From assembly GCA_021186555.1 (NCBI GenBank), contig JAJKFL010000042.1, forward strand, positions 43,251,980-43,315,979: a stretch of DNA of 64,000 bases, read 5' to 3'. The position numbers and the translations under genes are program-made. This document shows, piece after piece, positions 10,697 to 22,299 of this stretch. The notes under the pieces were generated by a model that saw only the letters and a list, made by a program, of their open reading frames with translations, made no database searches and was not told where the DNA came from. How positions within the stretch are numbered: position 1 is the first letter of the stretch; every line of letters begins with the position of its first letter. The stretch is from Reticulitermes speratus. Taxonomy: Eukaryota > Arthropoda > Insecta > Blattodea > Rhinotermitidae.

Positions 10697-12305
10697 TTAA
10701 CGCTGCAAAGGCCAAGATAACCTGAATTATGCTTAAAGATCTAGTTCGTACCGCGCAGTAAACACACTCCTTCACAGTTATACAACGCAGTCAGTTAATG
10801 TTGTACAGTGAAATAATCGCTGTTTGTTCTGAGATCCAACAAAACACATAAATACAGTCCGTACCGCGCAGTAAACACACTCCTTCTCAGTTATACAAAC
10901 CAGTCAGTTATTGTTGTACAGTGAAATAATCGCTGTTTGTTCTGAGATTCACACAAAACACATAAATACAGTCCGTACCACGCAGTAAACACACTCCGTC
11001 TCAGTTATACAAACCAGTCAGTTAATGCTGTACAGTGAAATAATCGCTGTTTGTTCTGAGATCCACACAAAACACATAAATACAGTCCGTACCGCGCAGT
11101 AAACACACTCCGTCTCAGTTATACAAACCAGTCAGTTAATGCTGTACAGTGAAATAATCGCTGTTTGTTCTGAGATCCACACAAAACACATAAATACAGT
11201 TCGTACCGCGCAGTAAACACACTCCGTCTCAGTTATACAAACCAGTCAGTTAATGCTGTACAGTGAAATAATCGCTGTTTGTTCTGAGATCCACACAAAA
11301 CACATAAATACAGTCCGTACCGCGCAGTAAACACACTCCGTCTCAGTTATACAAACCAGTCAATTAATGCTGTACAGTGAAATAATCGCTGTTTGTTCTG
11401 AGATCCACACAAAACATAAATACAGTCCGTACCGCGCAGTAAACACACTCCGTCTCAGTTATACAAACCAGTAGTTAATGCTTGTACAGTGAAATAATCG
11501 CTGTTTGTTCTGAGATCCACACAAAACACATAAATACAGTCCGTACCGCGCAGTAAACACACTCCGTCTCAGTTATACAAACCAGTCAAATTAATGCTGT
11601 ACAGTGAAATAATCGCTGTTTGTTCTGAGATCCACACAAAACACATAAATACAGTCCGTACCGCGCAGTAAACACACTCCGTCTCAGTTATACAAACCAG
11701 TCAGTTAATGCTGTACAGTGAAATAATCGCTGTTTGTTCTGAGATCCACACAAAACACATAAATACAGTTCCGTACCGCGCAGTAAACACACTCCGTCTC
11801 AGTTATACAAACCAGTCAGTTAATGCTGTACAGTGAAATAATCGCTGTTTGTTCTGAGATCCACACAAAACACATAAATACAGTCCGTACCGCGCAGTAA
11901 ACACACTCCGTCTCAGTTATACAAACCAGTCATTAATGTTGTACAGTGAAATAATCGCTGTTTGTTCTGAGATCCAACAAAACACATAAATACAGTCCGT
12001 ACGTGCCGTGGTAAAATACTCCGTCTCAGTTATATTACCACTGTCAGCATTAATCTGTACAGTGTAAATATGCGCTCTTTGTATCTGCAGATCACACAAA
12101 ACTCATAAATACAGTCCGTACCGCGCAGTAAACACACTCCGTCTCAGTTATACAAACCAGTCAGTTAATGTTGTACAGTGAAATAATCGCTGTTTGTTCT
12201 GAGATCCATACAAAACACATAAATACACTGTGTGGGCAGAACGTGGAATTTGTGAGTGTTGAACCTGGTGGTGAATAATGTAAGCTCTGGGCCTTATAGG
12301 GTTAA
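10697..12305 (+). mobile_element. piggyBac-type MITE expanded by an internal 114 bp satellite (satellite B)
   Basis: The element has a decayed left end (TTAACGCTGC), a head AGATAACCTGAATTATG, about 13 tandem units of about 114 bp from 10746 to 12228, and a tail GGGCAGAACGTGGAATTTG to GGGTTAA. The unit contains CGTACCGCGCAGTAAACAC, TCTCAGTTATACAAACC and AATAATCGCTGTTTGTTCTG. Single-unit copies of the same element lie at 32398 and 50023, and a two-unit copy at 33521. TTAA flanks with CCC/GGG ends are the piggyBac pattern. The superfamily is inferred from ends only; no transposase is present. Confidence 0.8.
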
Positions 12306-12309
12306 TATT

Positions 12310-13100
12310 TACCACTGTGAGCATCTCAGATCTCGGACAATCGCATGTATTGGAGTGCCTCCTCTCTGGTAGCTGCAGCAACCAATTATGGCTGCCATTT
12401 AAAGCGACTCTTATAACTGAACCAATCAACATAAAAAGTAAACGGTATGAGATGTCAGAGGTTAATGTTCAGTAATAATCATTCTGCAGTCTTTTCCAAC
12501 AACAATAGTTTGTTAACGTCTTTCATTTGTTATTTTGTTTACTAGACAGTTCGCATTGTGACTGTAATATATTACAGAGGATTCTACTCTGTGTTGTTCA
12601 AAACTTGCTTTCTTTTAAACTTAATGTGTTTTGTTTTAGCTCAAACCCCAGCATGCCTCTCCTCTGTGCTGATGTAAACCTCCGTAACTCCTCTCCTAAC
12701 ATAATGTATATCCTTAGGGGATTGTTTGTACGGCTAAACTTTTAAAGTACTGTGATGACTGTGTGTACTACATGCTGTAACAATAAGAGAGGCTCGCAGC
12801 CAGCGGGTGCATGTGGGTGCATGTACCCATTATAAATCTGGATGTACCCACTAAGGAATTTGCAAAATGTCATCAAGACAAACATGCTTGTCAACCCGCT
12901 AGAAACGTGCGACACCCTACCGCATCCACGTGTTACCTCTGTTGTACCGCCACGTTTCGAAAAATTCGTCTTCAAAAATGTATGTATATGCAAGATGTTT
13001 TGTGCAATGTTATGGAGCGCATTGTGTAATTAAATTGTTGACTTTGTGGTCCTGACAAAGGCCCTTAAATATAATATATGCGCAGTATATGTATGATAAA
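12310..13100. other. No recognised gene; one weak hammerhead-like hit
   Basis: Unique-looking DNA. On the minus strand 12949-12975 reads UUGAAGA, a short GAA/UUC stem and GAAAC-GUG, a weak match to the hairpin family seen elsewhere. Open frames here show no family motif. Confidence 0.35.
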
Positions 13101-13104
13101 AGTT

Positions 13105-13386
13105 ACAGAAATCCCTGTACAGACCTGGACAGCCCCTAACGGTTGCAGGAATTTGAGGATCCCACATTTCTAGACAATCGGCACATGAAGGTGGTAAGGC
13201 TTTCAGCCCTACGCACCGGCCGTCTTCACCCCCAGGAATTATCCCCGGTACTCATTTCTGTCAGAGGCTGAGTCAACCCCACGGCCATATTGCGGCCGGA
13301 AGGATTATGTCAATGAAAAATTCCAATCGAACCCGCGACCTTCCGGCTTGTAGCACAGTGTCTTAACAAACTGCGCCACCGCATGT
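13105..13386 (-). repeat. tRNA-derived SINE, family 2
   Basis: On the minus strand the head GGTGGCGCAGTTTGTTAAG (A-box-like) and a GGGTTCGATTGG B-box-like motif precede a body containing GGCCGCAATATGGCCG, GAGTACCGGGGATAATTCC and GGCCGGTGCGTAGGGCTG. The clearest plus-oriented relative is at 48238. Confidence 0.8.
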
Positions 13387-13459
13387 TACAGTATACGTAT
13401 AATAGAGCATTATGTACGTGTATAAACGTATGTACGTATATGCATGCGCTGTGTTGATG

Positions 13460-13620
13460 GTCTGGCTACAGGCCTGCACTAAGACAATGTATTTTGCTCT
13501 ACCAACGTGTTTCGTATGAGTCTCTGAATAAACAGCGACTATTTCTCTATAGATACTTAACTGGTTGGTCTTTGTAACATGGAAACATCGTGTTATTTTT
13601 GAGGAAGGTACTGAGTCCTT
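13460..13620 (-). repeat. Degenerate piggyBac-type MITE fragment
   Basis: Read on the minus strand it holds ACCAACCAGTTAAGTATC and GAAATAGTCGCTGTTTATTC, a diverged single unit of the 114 bp segment. Similar remnants lie at 19370-19480 and 52270-52380. Confidence 0.5.
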
Positions 13621-13814
13621 GTATGAATTTGGTATTTTGAGGTGTTAAATGGTTTTCATTTCTTCTCATTGTCGTATAAAGCGATACCTCGTCTTTTATC
13701 TACGAACTAAGTGAGTTACCTCCACGCCACCTATGCTCTTGATAGCGTCATTCGTACGCACGCAGGTTTAAAATAACGCCTGCACGGTAGGACCGCGCTC
13801 AGCAAAATATTAAC

Positions 13815-14050
13815 GTGATCAAATCAAGACGTTTGAGAGGGGCAGAGCTTTCAGCACGCGCTGGAGAGACGAGAAATGGAAAAAAAAAATTTAGTAGGAG
13901 ATTCTGAAGGGAAGAGGTCACGCAGAAACCCAGGCGTAGACGGGTAGATAATATTAAACTGGATGTTAAAGACAGTTGTGTTGAATTCATCTAAGTGACG
14001 GGATTTCGTGAATATGGTAATGATTTGTTGGGTTTAGTGAAAGGGTAAAG
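13815..14050 (+). pseudogene. Degenerate LINE 3' tail
   Basis: GGTCACGCAGAAACCCAGGC, then GTAGATAATATTAAACTGG, encodes a decayed R-rich then RR-VDNIKLDVK motif equivalent to RRRWEDNIKMDLKE of intact LINE tails. Stops interrupt it. Confidence 0.55.
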
Positions 14051-14136
14051 TGCCGAATTAAGTGCCAAGCCATACTTCCTTATGGGGACATGGAGGTATA
14101 GAGCCACTCATTTTTAACATCGGCATTGGATAGGGA

Positions 14137-14432
14137 GGGGGCACGCGGTGGCGCAGTTGGTTGAGGCACTGCGCTACAAACCGGAACGTCGCGGGTGGAA
14201 TTTTTCATTGACATAATCGTTTCGGTCGCACTATGGCCCTGGGGTCGACTCAGCCTCTAACAGAAATGAGTACCAAGAATCTTTCCTGGGGGGTAAAGGC
14301 GGCCGGTGCGTAGGGCTGACAACCTTACCACCTTCATGTGCCGATTGTCTAAAAATCTGGGAGCCTCAACCTCCTGGAGCCCTAAGGGTGTGTCAAGGCC
14401 TGTATAGGGATTGCTTTACCTTTGCTTTTATT
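14137..14432 (+). repeat. tRNA-derived SINE, family 2
   Basis: The head is GCGGTGGCGCAGTTGGTTGA with the typical GCACTGCGCTACAAACCGG. The B box is damaged (CGCGGGTGGAATT instead of CGCGGGTTCGATT). The body runs through GTAAAGGCGGCCGGTGCGTA to GGGATTGC. Confidence 0.85.
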
Positions 14433-14682
14433 GGATAGGGAGAGTGGTCAGTTTTACCCCTCAGCCTGATTATGCTAAGGTAAATAGCCGCCCGGAGTCT
14501 ATTGAATAGGAAGACCGGTGGATGGCACAGCCGGTGAGAACATTTTGGCGAAGAGGAAAATACACATATGTGACCCCAGCCCCTGTGTTATCATGCTTGC
14601 ATTCAGCGGTATATAGCGTTAGTGACGGTGTCGTTAAATGAGCATAAAAATACACAAATAATGACATTGCCGCATGGAATTA

Positions 14683-15166
14683 CAGTGGACCCTCGAACTT
14701 CGAACGGTTTGATGTTCGAACAACTTGAAACTCGAACAAAAATTTCGAGGAAAATCCGGTTTTGAAACTCGAACAGAAACTCGAAAGTCGAACAAAGAAT
14801 CACGTGGTCGTCACGTGGTCGCCTTCTCTCTCTGCTTGGTCCAGTTGAAAGAAGGGTAATTCACCTTCCAGTGAACAGTAATATCCCTCCTACTGTTATT
14901 ATTGATTGATTATTATACAATATATTTATGTATGTACTATTATAAATAAAAATTTTCATTATTGAAATTAAATATACTAGTTTTATCATTACAATATTTT
15001 GAAATAGACACTTAAAATGTTTTATATTGGGTAAATTTTGGGGGTCTGGAACGGATTAATTCAATTCACATTATTTCTTATGGGGAAATTTAACTCGAAA
15101 GTCGAACAACTTGAAAGTCGAACCGTCTCCTGGAACGGATTGTGTTCGAAGTTCGAGGTTCCACTG
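14683..15166. mobile_element. 484 bp pogo/Tigger-type MITE
   Basis: The TIR is CAGTGGACCCTCGAACTTCG on the left and CAGTGGAACCTCGAACTTCG read in from the right, one mismatch in 20. TA duplications sit at 14681-14682 and 15167-15168. Subterminal CTCGAAAGTCGAAC-type repeats occur at both ends. The internal 250 bp is AT-rich without coding capacity. Confidence 0.88.
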
Positions 15167-15654
15167 TACTTCTAATGTTTTTTACTGTGCCTGTTTCAGA
15201 CTGTCTCCTTGTGCCTCCGCCTCTTCAGAGAGGTGGCGGACATGAATACTTGTTTCTGAAGAATCGTTGACGTATAAGTGTCAGTTGTGAAGCTGTGCTT
15301 GTGTACAAAGTACTCATTGTGTTGTATACAGGCAGCCTTTAACATCTGCTAGCTTAAGTAAACACTGTAAGTTCTCCGACCCACTACACAACAGAGTAGC
15401 AACAGTTTAATCATGACAAATTCTCCGTCAGAACACAGACAATTGCTCATTCATCTTAGTGGGACAAGTGATTGTTCATGTGTCGGCTTAGAGCCGCACA
15501 AAGTTACGAGTTCCATGATAGGTTACTGGAACCACAGTGGGGCACGGATCGAAAAGACCTTCTATCAGACTAACCCGTCCTTGTCAAAAACTTTTTTATT
15601 TATTTTTTTGAAGAGTGTAACCTTCTGAGATATGTCGTCTTTTAGTCTGGGAGG

Positions 15655-15775
15655 AAGAGGTCAATGTTTCGGTGGAAATCACCGCTGTCTCTACCTTTAG
15701 GGTTGAAGAGAAGATGAAAGGCGACAGTTTGGTACCAGACTACACGGTGTCACATCCCAGGAGAAGTATTGTTTA
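15655..15775 (-). mobile_element. PLE-like terminal fragment
   Basis: ACCAGACTACACGGTGTCAC followed by ATCCCAGGAGAAG is the recurrent end sequence of the PLE-like family (inverse of GTGACACCGTGTAGTCTGGT). The hairpin region is not preserved. Confidence 0.5.
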
Positions 15776-15944
15776 TAGTCATTGCCTTGAAAACCTCAAA
15801 TCTTGGATGTTTATTTTTTTATTTTTACTCGTCTCCATTTAGCGCCGAGGTTGAGACTGTGTGGAGCCATACTTCCACTCCTCCTTTGTGCCTTCATGGC
15901 ATGTTTTTAATTTTGATTTATTTATGAGAGTTCAGTTTTCCAAG

Positions 15945-16270
15945 CGATGTTGCCGAAGTTTCACGTGTTCTGGGTTATGAATATCTGCCGACGTTTCGGA
16001 ACAAGTGGGAGAATTGTTGGATTTCTTGAGAAGACCCAGAAATTAATGGGAAAATCGGTTTTACAGTTTCTGAAAATCGGAATGGACTTCTGGCATCCAC
16101 TCGTGAAGTCATAGTAAGATACAGTGTTGTTAGGATGGCGAGGTTACGGTAGGCATAGGGCAAGGTTTGGGAGACAATATATGCCCACAGAATTTTCTTA
16201 GGGAGATTTCTTGGAAAGTTGGCATTTGGAAGAGCGAAGAGCTGATGGATGTTAGGTATGAGTTTCTTGG
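15945..16270 (-). mobile_element. PLE-like terminal relic
   Basis: TGTTCTGGGTTATGAATATC, then TGCCGACGTTTCGGAACAAG, has the family layout, but helix II of the hammerhead-like motif is not evident. The downstream 250 bp may be element interior. Confidence 0.45.
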
Positions 16271-16313
16271 AGTTCATGCCGTTCTGTTTATGTGTATAAT
16301 ATATATATATGGG

Positions 16314-16592
16314 GGGGCCGGGATAGCTCAGTCGGTATAGCGACTCACTACCGGCTGGACGGTCCGGGGATCGAATCCCGGTGGGGGCGAGATTTTTCGC
16401 ATACGTCCAGACCGACCTGGGGCCTACCCAACCTCCTATACAATGGGTACCGCTTCTTTCCCGGGGGTAAAGCGGCCGGGGCGTGGTGCTGACCACCCAC
16501 CCCCAACTAACGCCGGGGTCAAGAATGAGTAGAGCTATACCTCTACTCCCCCTTTGGGCCTTCATGGCCTGTTATAGGGAAAAACTTTACTT
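16314..16592 (+). repeat. tRNA-derived SINE, family 1 (well preserved)
   Basis: A box TAGCTCAGTCGGTATAGCG, B box GGGGATCGAATCCC, then body ACCCAACCTCCTATACAATG and GTAAAGCGGCCGGGGCGTGG; the 3' end is TTCATGGCCTGTTATAGGG. TA-rich runs (16300-16312 and 16596-16613) flank both sides, consistent with insertion into an AT microsatellite. Confidence 0.88.
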
Positions 16593-16613
16593 TATATACA
16601 TATATATATATAT

Positions 16614-16690
16614 ACCCTGAGTGTGATTGCGAAGCCTCGATAGTGGGGAGGCCCTGGCCCACTAGGGGCTGTCGTGCCATGGAAAAATAT
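16614..16690 (+). repeat. SINE family 3 3' fragment
   Basis: CTGAGTGTGATTGCGAAGCC, then GGGGCTGTCGTGCCATGGAA, matches the 3' tail of the tRNA-Leu-derived SINE at 24272 and 62971. Confidence 0.7.
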
Positions 16691-16733
16691 ACACACACCA
16701 ATTATTAACCCTTCTAACACAAGACTTGTGTAT

Positions 16734-16764
16734 TAGAGGACGGCTCATTATAGCCGAAACGTCT
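16734..16764 (+). ncRNA. Hammerhead-like hairpin (PLE type), partial core
   Basis: GAGGA, C, a 4 bp stem GGCU/AGCC with a 6 nt loop, then GAAAC and GUC. Helix II pairs perfectly with a sequence different from the other copies. The leading CU of CUGANGA is lost and helix I is not evident, so this copy is probably inactive. Confidence 0.45.
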
Positions 16765-17214
16765 ACCTGATTGCATGTTTTAATAAACAAGTGCTGAGCA
16801 TGAGTGTTGTGAGGCTGCAGTGCACTGAACGCAGGGCCGTCTAAAGGTCACGTTGCATAATAAACTGACACCGTACAGATCCGTATTTGTACACCTTTTT
16901 ATGTGCTGATTCGACGGAATGATTTATCAGTTCAACTTTACGAAAGTTGTGTCACGGTAACACCGCGGGGCCAGTCTGCCGCTGCTCCGTACGGTATACC
17001 AGTTCCTGGCCACAAGCTGTAACGGCTACAGTACATGAAAACAGAAGATGTGCGCGTATGATTTGTAGCGCGCCTCGCAAACTGCAGGTCGCGATCCATT
17101 TACCACGCCAACAGAGGTCAAACCGGGACTAGTTCGTAATAATAAATCCACAACAACTGCTTTTGTTTTAACAACTAACAAGGAACCGCACTGAGATTTG
17201 AGATGACCTCGGCG

Positions 17215-17330
17215 GTGGCTGTGAAGATGACTGCCTTGTGGGATGTGACACCGTGTAGTTTGGTGGGATGTTACCAAGTTTTCGGAGGAATCTGATGAGT
17301 GTCTTCAGCCTAAAACACGTACCTGAATAC
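17215..17330. mobile_element. PLE-like terminal fragment
   Basis: GGGATGTGACACCGTGTAGT, then TTTTCGGAGGAATCTGATGA, follows the family order with a decayed core. Confidence 0.45.
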
Positions 17331-17384
17331 TAACTAACCAATAGACTAACAACCAACCGACTAACTAACTAATCAGCTAACTCC

Positions 17385-17690
17385 ATGAAGGAGGGTTCTT
17401 CTTGACACGTTCCTCAGCTAATAAAGACATTTCGGGCATTTGATGGAACCCCAAGGCTCATCACTGCATTCACAAAAACCAGAGAATTATTTCTGTCCTA
17501 AGCCAGCTGAAACCAGTCCATGACCTCCCATCCTATTTCTTTAAGATCCATTTTATTATTATCCTCCCATCTACGCCTAGGACTTTTAAGTGATCTCTTT
17601 CCTTCGGGTTTCCTATCAAAACCGTGACATGTATTTGTCTTTTGGCACTTACGTTCTAAATGCCTTTCCCACGATGTCATAACCGAGAAG
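17385..17690 (-). pseudogene. LINE ORF2 C-terminal tail
   Basis: On the minus strand the frame gives KSPRRRWEDNNKMDLKEIG, then VMDWFQLA before a stop; past it, in the same frame, DRNNSLVFVNAVMSLGVPSN is readable. This is the recurrent C-terminus of a LINE (RRRWEDNIKMDLKE, then a D-W-L-A motif). Stops and absence of the RT core make it a 5'-truncated dead copy. Confidence 0.75.
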
Positions 17691-17751
17691 ACCGTTTTAT
17701 ATGAATTTTTACTGTGGTGTTAAATAAAATGTCGTAGCGGTCCACTGAACT

Positions 17752-18243
17752 TAGCAGCGTTCGAAAAATTGCGAAAAGAGACTATTAGCTTCGTCATGTC
17801 TGCCTGTCAGTCTGTCTGTCCTTCCGTTCGCATGGAACAACTCGGCTCCCACTGGACGGATTTTCACGAAATTGGACATTTCAGCATTTTTCGAAAATCT
17901 GTTGAGAAAATTCAAGTTTCATTAAAATCTGACAAGATTAACGGGTACTTTATGTGAAGACATATATACATTTATGTTAGTATCTCGCTCAATTCTTCTC
18001 AGAATGAGAAATATTTCAGTCGAAAGTTGTACAGAAAGTCAAAACACACATTTTGTGTTCAATTTTTCCCGAATCGTGCCTTTTACTGTGGAAAAATATG
18101 GTAGAGCCAGACAGGCCACAGATGACAATATAATACGGCGCAAGCGTTTGTATGCTGGATAAGTAAGGCTACAGACACACACTCAGAATATCTAATACTT
18201 ATTGCTTTTCCACGGCAATAATGGTTACGCGAACGCGCCTCAA
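17752..18243 (-). mobile_element. ~490 bp MITE-like element, copy 2 (inverted)
   Basis: It is the reverse orientation of the element at 9457. It holds ACTATTAGCTTCGTCATGTC at the left, TCTCGCTCAATTCTTCTCAG centrally, and ends GTTACGCGAACGCGCCTCAA. Confidence 0.75.
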
Positions 18244-18310
18244 TATTACATTTATACATACATCGCCTGTCTTTTTGTAAATTGAATTACTGTATTGGTC
18301 GCCTATATTG

Positions 18311-18945
18311 GTAAGAACTTGAAAAGGAACCTCACATGAGTGTTTAACTGATGACGCTGTAAGAACTTGACATGGAACCTCACATGAGTGTTTAACTGAT
18401 GACGCTGTAAGAACTTGACATGGAACCTCACATGAGTGTTTAACTGATGACGCTGTAAGAACTTGACATGGAACCTCACACGAGTGTTTAACTGATGACG
18501 CTGTAAGGGAACTTGACGTGGAACCTCACATGAGTGTTTAACTGATGACGCTGTAAGAACTTGACATGGAACCTCACATGAGTGTTTAACTGATGACGCT
18601 GTAAGAACTTGACATGGAACCTCACATGAGTGTTTAACTGATGACGCTGTAAGAACTTGACATGGAACCTCACACGAGTGTTTAACTGATGACGCTGTAA
18701 GAACTTGACGTGGAACCTCACATGAGTGTTTAACTGATGACGCTGTAAGAACTTGACATGGAACTCACATGAGTGTTTAACTGATGACGCTATAAGAACT
18801 TGACATGGAACCTCACATGAGTGTTTAACTGATGACGCTGTAAGAACTTGACATGGAACCTCACAGAGTGTTTAACTGATGACGCTGTAAGAACTTGACG
18901 TGGAACCTCACATGAGTGTTTAACTGATGACGCTGTAGAATTGAC
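18311..18945. repeat. Satellite C: 48 bp tandem array, about 13 units
   Basis: The unit contains CCTCACATGAGTGTTTAACT and GATGACGCTGTAAGAACTTG. Copies are nearly identical, differing by ACATG/ACGTG, CATGAG/CACGAG and single-base indels. The 48 bp length keeps the minus strand open as 16-residue repeats, which are not coding. A decayed fringe follows to about 19110. Confidence 0.95.
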
Positions 18946-19360
18946 AAGGGAACCTCCGGGATTTGCCTGGTGCGACTGTAAGAAACTAGACATGAACCTG
19001 CACACTGCGAGTTCGAACTGATTCCTCCCTAATAGAATCTTCACGTGATACCTCAACATTTGATGTTAATGTTACGCTGTTAAACCCTACAGTAATTCAC
19101 AAGGATCGTATGATGACGCTGAATGTGAGACCGAAAGGTGTTTTACTTTAAGGAATTCTTCCGGGATTTGCCTGGTGTGACTGAGAAAGAAAAGAAGAAA
19201 ACTCCTAGATATCCTGCACACTGGCCGAGATTCGAACCTGATTCCTCCCCTACACTAGGCAGATGTCCTGTCATACGATAATACTGGACGCAAATTTGAC
19301 TGTAATTGTCGTTACTGTTTAAAGCCCAACAGTAATTACAAGGATCCGTACGCATGCTGT
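18946..19360. repeat. Decayed fringe of satellite C with a duplicated segment
   Basis: Diverged partial units continue. CGGGATTTGCCTGGTG occurs at about 18957 and again at 19161, suggesting a duplication of about 200 bp with heavy divergence. Confidence 0.45.
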
Positions 19361-19849
19361 AACATGTAAAGCCTGCATTTTCTTACACAGTGTAGTTGTG
19401 TGTCCTGTGTGTTCTCATTAAACACCGATTACTTCGCTATACAGCTATTAACTGGCTGGAATTTATAATGAAAGCAATCTGTGTTCTCTGTCAGGTAGTG
19501 AATTTCTGTGTAGAGTTTACATGAATTGCAGACGTCAGTGTGTTGGTCACTGTGTGTAACAGTGGTGTCGCGTTGCACTGTGGATCCAGCTCTCAGAACA
19601 CAAACGTAATATCACAGTAAACTTAACCCATAAATCTGATTAACCCGCCAGTGTACTGAAGTGGATTCAGACCCGCGCACTCCAGTACAATAGCTACACT
19701 GACCCACAGAGACTCATTATTCTTGTTCAGCTAAAAGTACACTGAATTTATTACATTACTTAAATGTGTTCTTCACTTCCCAAATGGCTCTCCTCTAAAA
19801 TATCTACTGTACCGCTTTCTTCAGGCTGGCAACCTTAGATTTCCTCTTC

Positions 19850-20035
19850 TCCAACACTTCCAGACCGGCTTTGGGGCATTTAATGAGTACCGGGGTTCTT
19901 TCCGGGTGTAAAGCGGCCGGATCGTGAATTCGACCACCCAACTCCATATAGTACCGAAATTCAGAATGAATGAATGGAGCTATACCTCTACTCCCCATAT
20001 ATGCATTCATGGCGTGGACATGAACTAATTTAACT
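19850..20035 (+). repeat. SINE family 1, 5'-truncated
   Basis: CCAGACCGGCTTTGGGGCAT, GTGTAAAGCGGCCGGATCGT and CATATAGTACCG mark the family body without the tRNA-like head. Confidence 0.65.
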
Positions 20036-20599
20036 TTCACGTTATAGGCCCTACACTGATACGACTATACTTAAAATTGAATGCAGTTTATAACAAAGGG
20101 ACCTTTGCTGCCATCGGGCGTTTTCATTAGTAATAATAAAGCACTGCATTAACTGTGTGCAGTGTGCCGATCTCACGTAAGGTCATAGATTTGAAGTCTT
20201 ATTAAGGCATATGTTTTAGCCACTTTCTGCTGTGTTTTTTATTAGGTTGTGAAAAAGGCGATCAAATCAAAAGATTAAGAGATGAGTAGAGCGTGTAGCA
20301 CACATGGATAAAATAAACATTGAGGTGTGAAGGATAATATTAAAATGAACCTCGGGAAATTATTGTGTGAGTGTAGACGGGATTCACGTGGTTCGAAATG
20401 CGAAACAGTGTCCGTCTCTTGTGAGCACTGTGATGAACTTTTCAGGTTCTATAAAAGACGGAACCGTTTTGGCTACGTTAACTCTCGCATGTTTTTTGTT
20501 TGTAGAGGTTTTGTGTTGAGTTTGTTATGCTGTGCGTTCCTACAAGCCGTTTCGAAAGTCATTAGTCGCAATTTAATTCTTAATCAAACAAATTTTGAA

Positions 20600-20915
20600 C
20601 ATAAAATTTGTGTTTTTTCTTTCTCTACAACTTTCATCTGAAACATTTCTCATTCTAAGAATAATTCAGCGAGATATTGTCATAAATGTACATAGGTATT
20701 CGTGTAAAGTACCCGTTATTGTTGTCAGATTTCAATTAAAATTGAATTTTCACGACTGATTTTCGAAAAATACTCAAATATAAAATTTTTAATAAAAATC
20801 GTTCCAGAGGGAGCCGAGTTGTTCCATGCGGACGGACCGAGGGAGAGACAGAAGGACAAACGGGCAGACATGACGAAGGTAATAGTCGCTTTTCGCAATT
20901 TTGCGAACGCGCCTA
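20600..20915 (+). mobile_element. ~490 bp MITE-like element, copy 3 (3' part)
   Basis: It carries CTCTACAACTTTCATCTGAA, then AGCGAGATATTGTCATAAA and the end GCGAACGCGCCTAA at 20903-20916. The left half is missing. Confidence 0.65.
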
Positions 20916-21649
20916 ATAAATAGAAAGACTCTGTTGTTCGTTACTTTTGTACTGAGAAGAAAGACCAAAGCTTAATTTCAGCAGCGGATACCCTCGGACC
21001 AGCCCCGATGTATCGTACTTTGGGAGCAAGTCACTTAAAGCTAACCGTCGTTACGTATTAAGGAAATGCACGGAAAATCGCTTTTTTTGAAGCTTGGCAC
21101 GAAGTTGCGTCGTTCTCTAGATACGAAAGCTTCTTGGCGTTATGAAACAGAAGACGGCAGCAGCTGGCTGGCGCCCGCACCCGGAATGTTGGTGCTGGCG
21201 ACAGACCGGTTCACCTATTTAAGGGGCACACCTGTACCATACAGTTCAGCACCTATTGTGTTGTCAGTGGCGGCTAGTAGAAGCGACAGGTCTTGTTAAT
21301 GGTGGTTTATTATGGTAGTAAGACGTGAACTGCCTCTGGGGGGCCGTGGAGCTAAGTTTCAGCCTCATGACGCTTACGACGGATACTTTCTGGTCAAGGA
21401 AGTAGTAAGGGAAGATGCTAAGCAAGGTTAAGTAAAGGAATGAAGTCTGTATAGAGATGGAAATGGTGACAGACAGAAAAGTGAGAAAGAAGAATGAAAT
21501 AGGGAAAGAATAAAGGAATGAAATGAGAAGAATGCAGTGCTGAATTAATTTTTAATAAGGAAATAAATATATAAAAGATAAACAAACAAATGGACAGACA
21601 GACAGGCAATTTGAGTTTCCACGTCGGTGATTATGAAGCTTAACTATCC

Positions 21650-21781
21650 GGTGCACTGTACGGACCTTTAATTCTTTACATACTGCCGGCCTAGGTGCAC
21701 TGTACGGACTTTTAATTCTTTATATGCTGCCGACCTAGGTGCACTGTATGGACCTGTACTTGTTTGCATGCTGCCGACTTC
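21650..21781. repeat. 44 bp tandem repeat, three units
   Basis: GGTGCACTGTACGGACCTTT starts units at about 21650, 21694 and 21738, each with TGCTGCCGACCTA-type ends. Confidence 0.85.
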
Positions 21782-21844
21782 GTGCAACGTAGGTTATAAA
21801 TTTAAAACGTTTTCCGTCCAGGAGAGTAGCTGGAATGTAAGCCT

Positions 21845-22000
21845 TAGAGTCATTGAAGGGTCAAGTCTTCTTGGATGTGATGACGGGTAGGTTGGTAGAT
21901 AGGTTCGGAGGTTTCGGTGGAACCTGCTGCCGTTAGAAATGTAATAGGCTCTTCAAATCTGATAATTCAATGTGCACGCTACTCGTAAACAATGATGCAC
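21845..22000. mobile_element. PLE-like terminal fragment
   Basis: TTGGTAGATAGGTTCGGAGG, then TTTCGGTGGAACCTGCTGCC, matches the family variant with a GGAACCTGCTGCC arm. Core residues are decayed. Confidence 0.45.
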
Positions 22001-22029
22001 ACGTACCTAACTACCCTGCATCAAGATTG

Positions 22030-22145
22030 CAGTCTATCGGGATATGACGCCGTGTATTCTTGTGAATATTTACTGACGTTTCGACGGAAGGTCTGTGAAT
22101 TTGTAGAAGGTGACACGGCTTCACGTCCCAGAAGACGACAGTCGT
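22030..22145. mobile_element. PLE-like inverted pair, decayed
   Basis: TATGACGCCGTGTATTCTTG at the left and GACACGGCTTCACGTCCCAG at the right are inverted relatives of the family end. TACTGACGTTTCGACGGAAG lies between. The two halves point at each other as at 53640. Confidence 0.45.
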
Positions 22146-22299
22146 CATAGTCAACCTCACTAATCTTATGCCAGTATAAGGGTGGCGCAAAGGTCAGTTG
22201 AAACTCGATGTTTAACAACAGAAAGGCAGTGTCAAGTGACTTACACCACCGTTATATACAGCCATGACCCACATTCGTATGTCACATGGATTCAGCCCG

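Noticed and set aside
12949..12975. Hammerhead-like motif on the minus strand
   Set aside because: Only a 3 bp AU-rich stem and no PLE-like flanks; too weak to list as an RNA feature.
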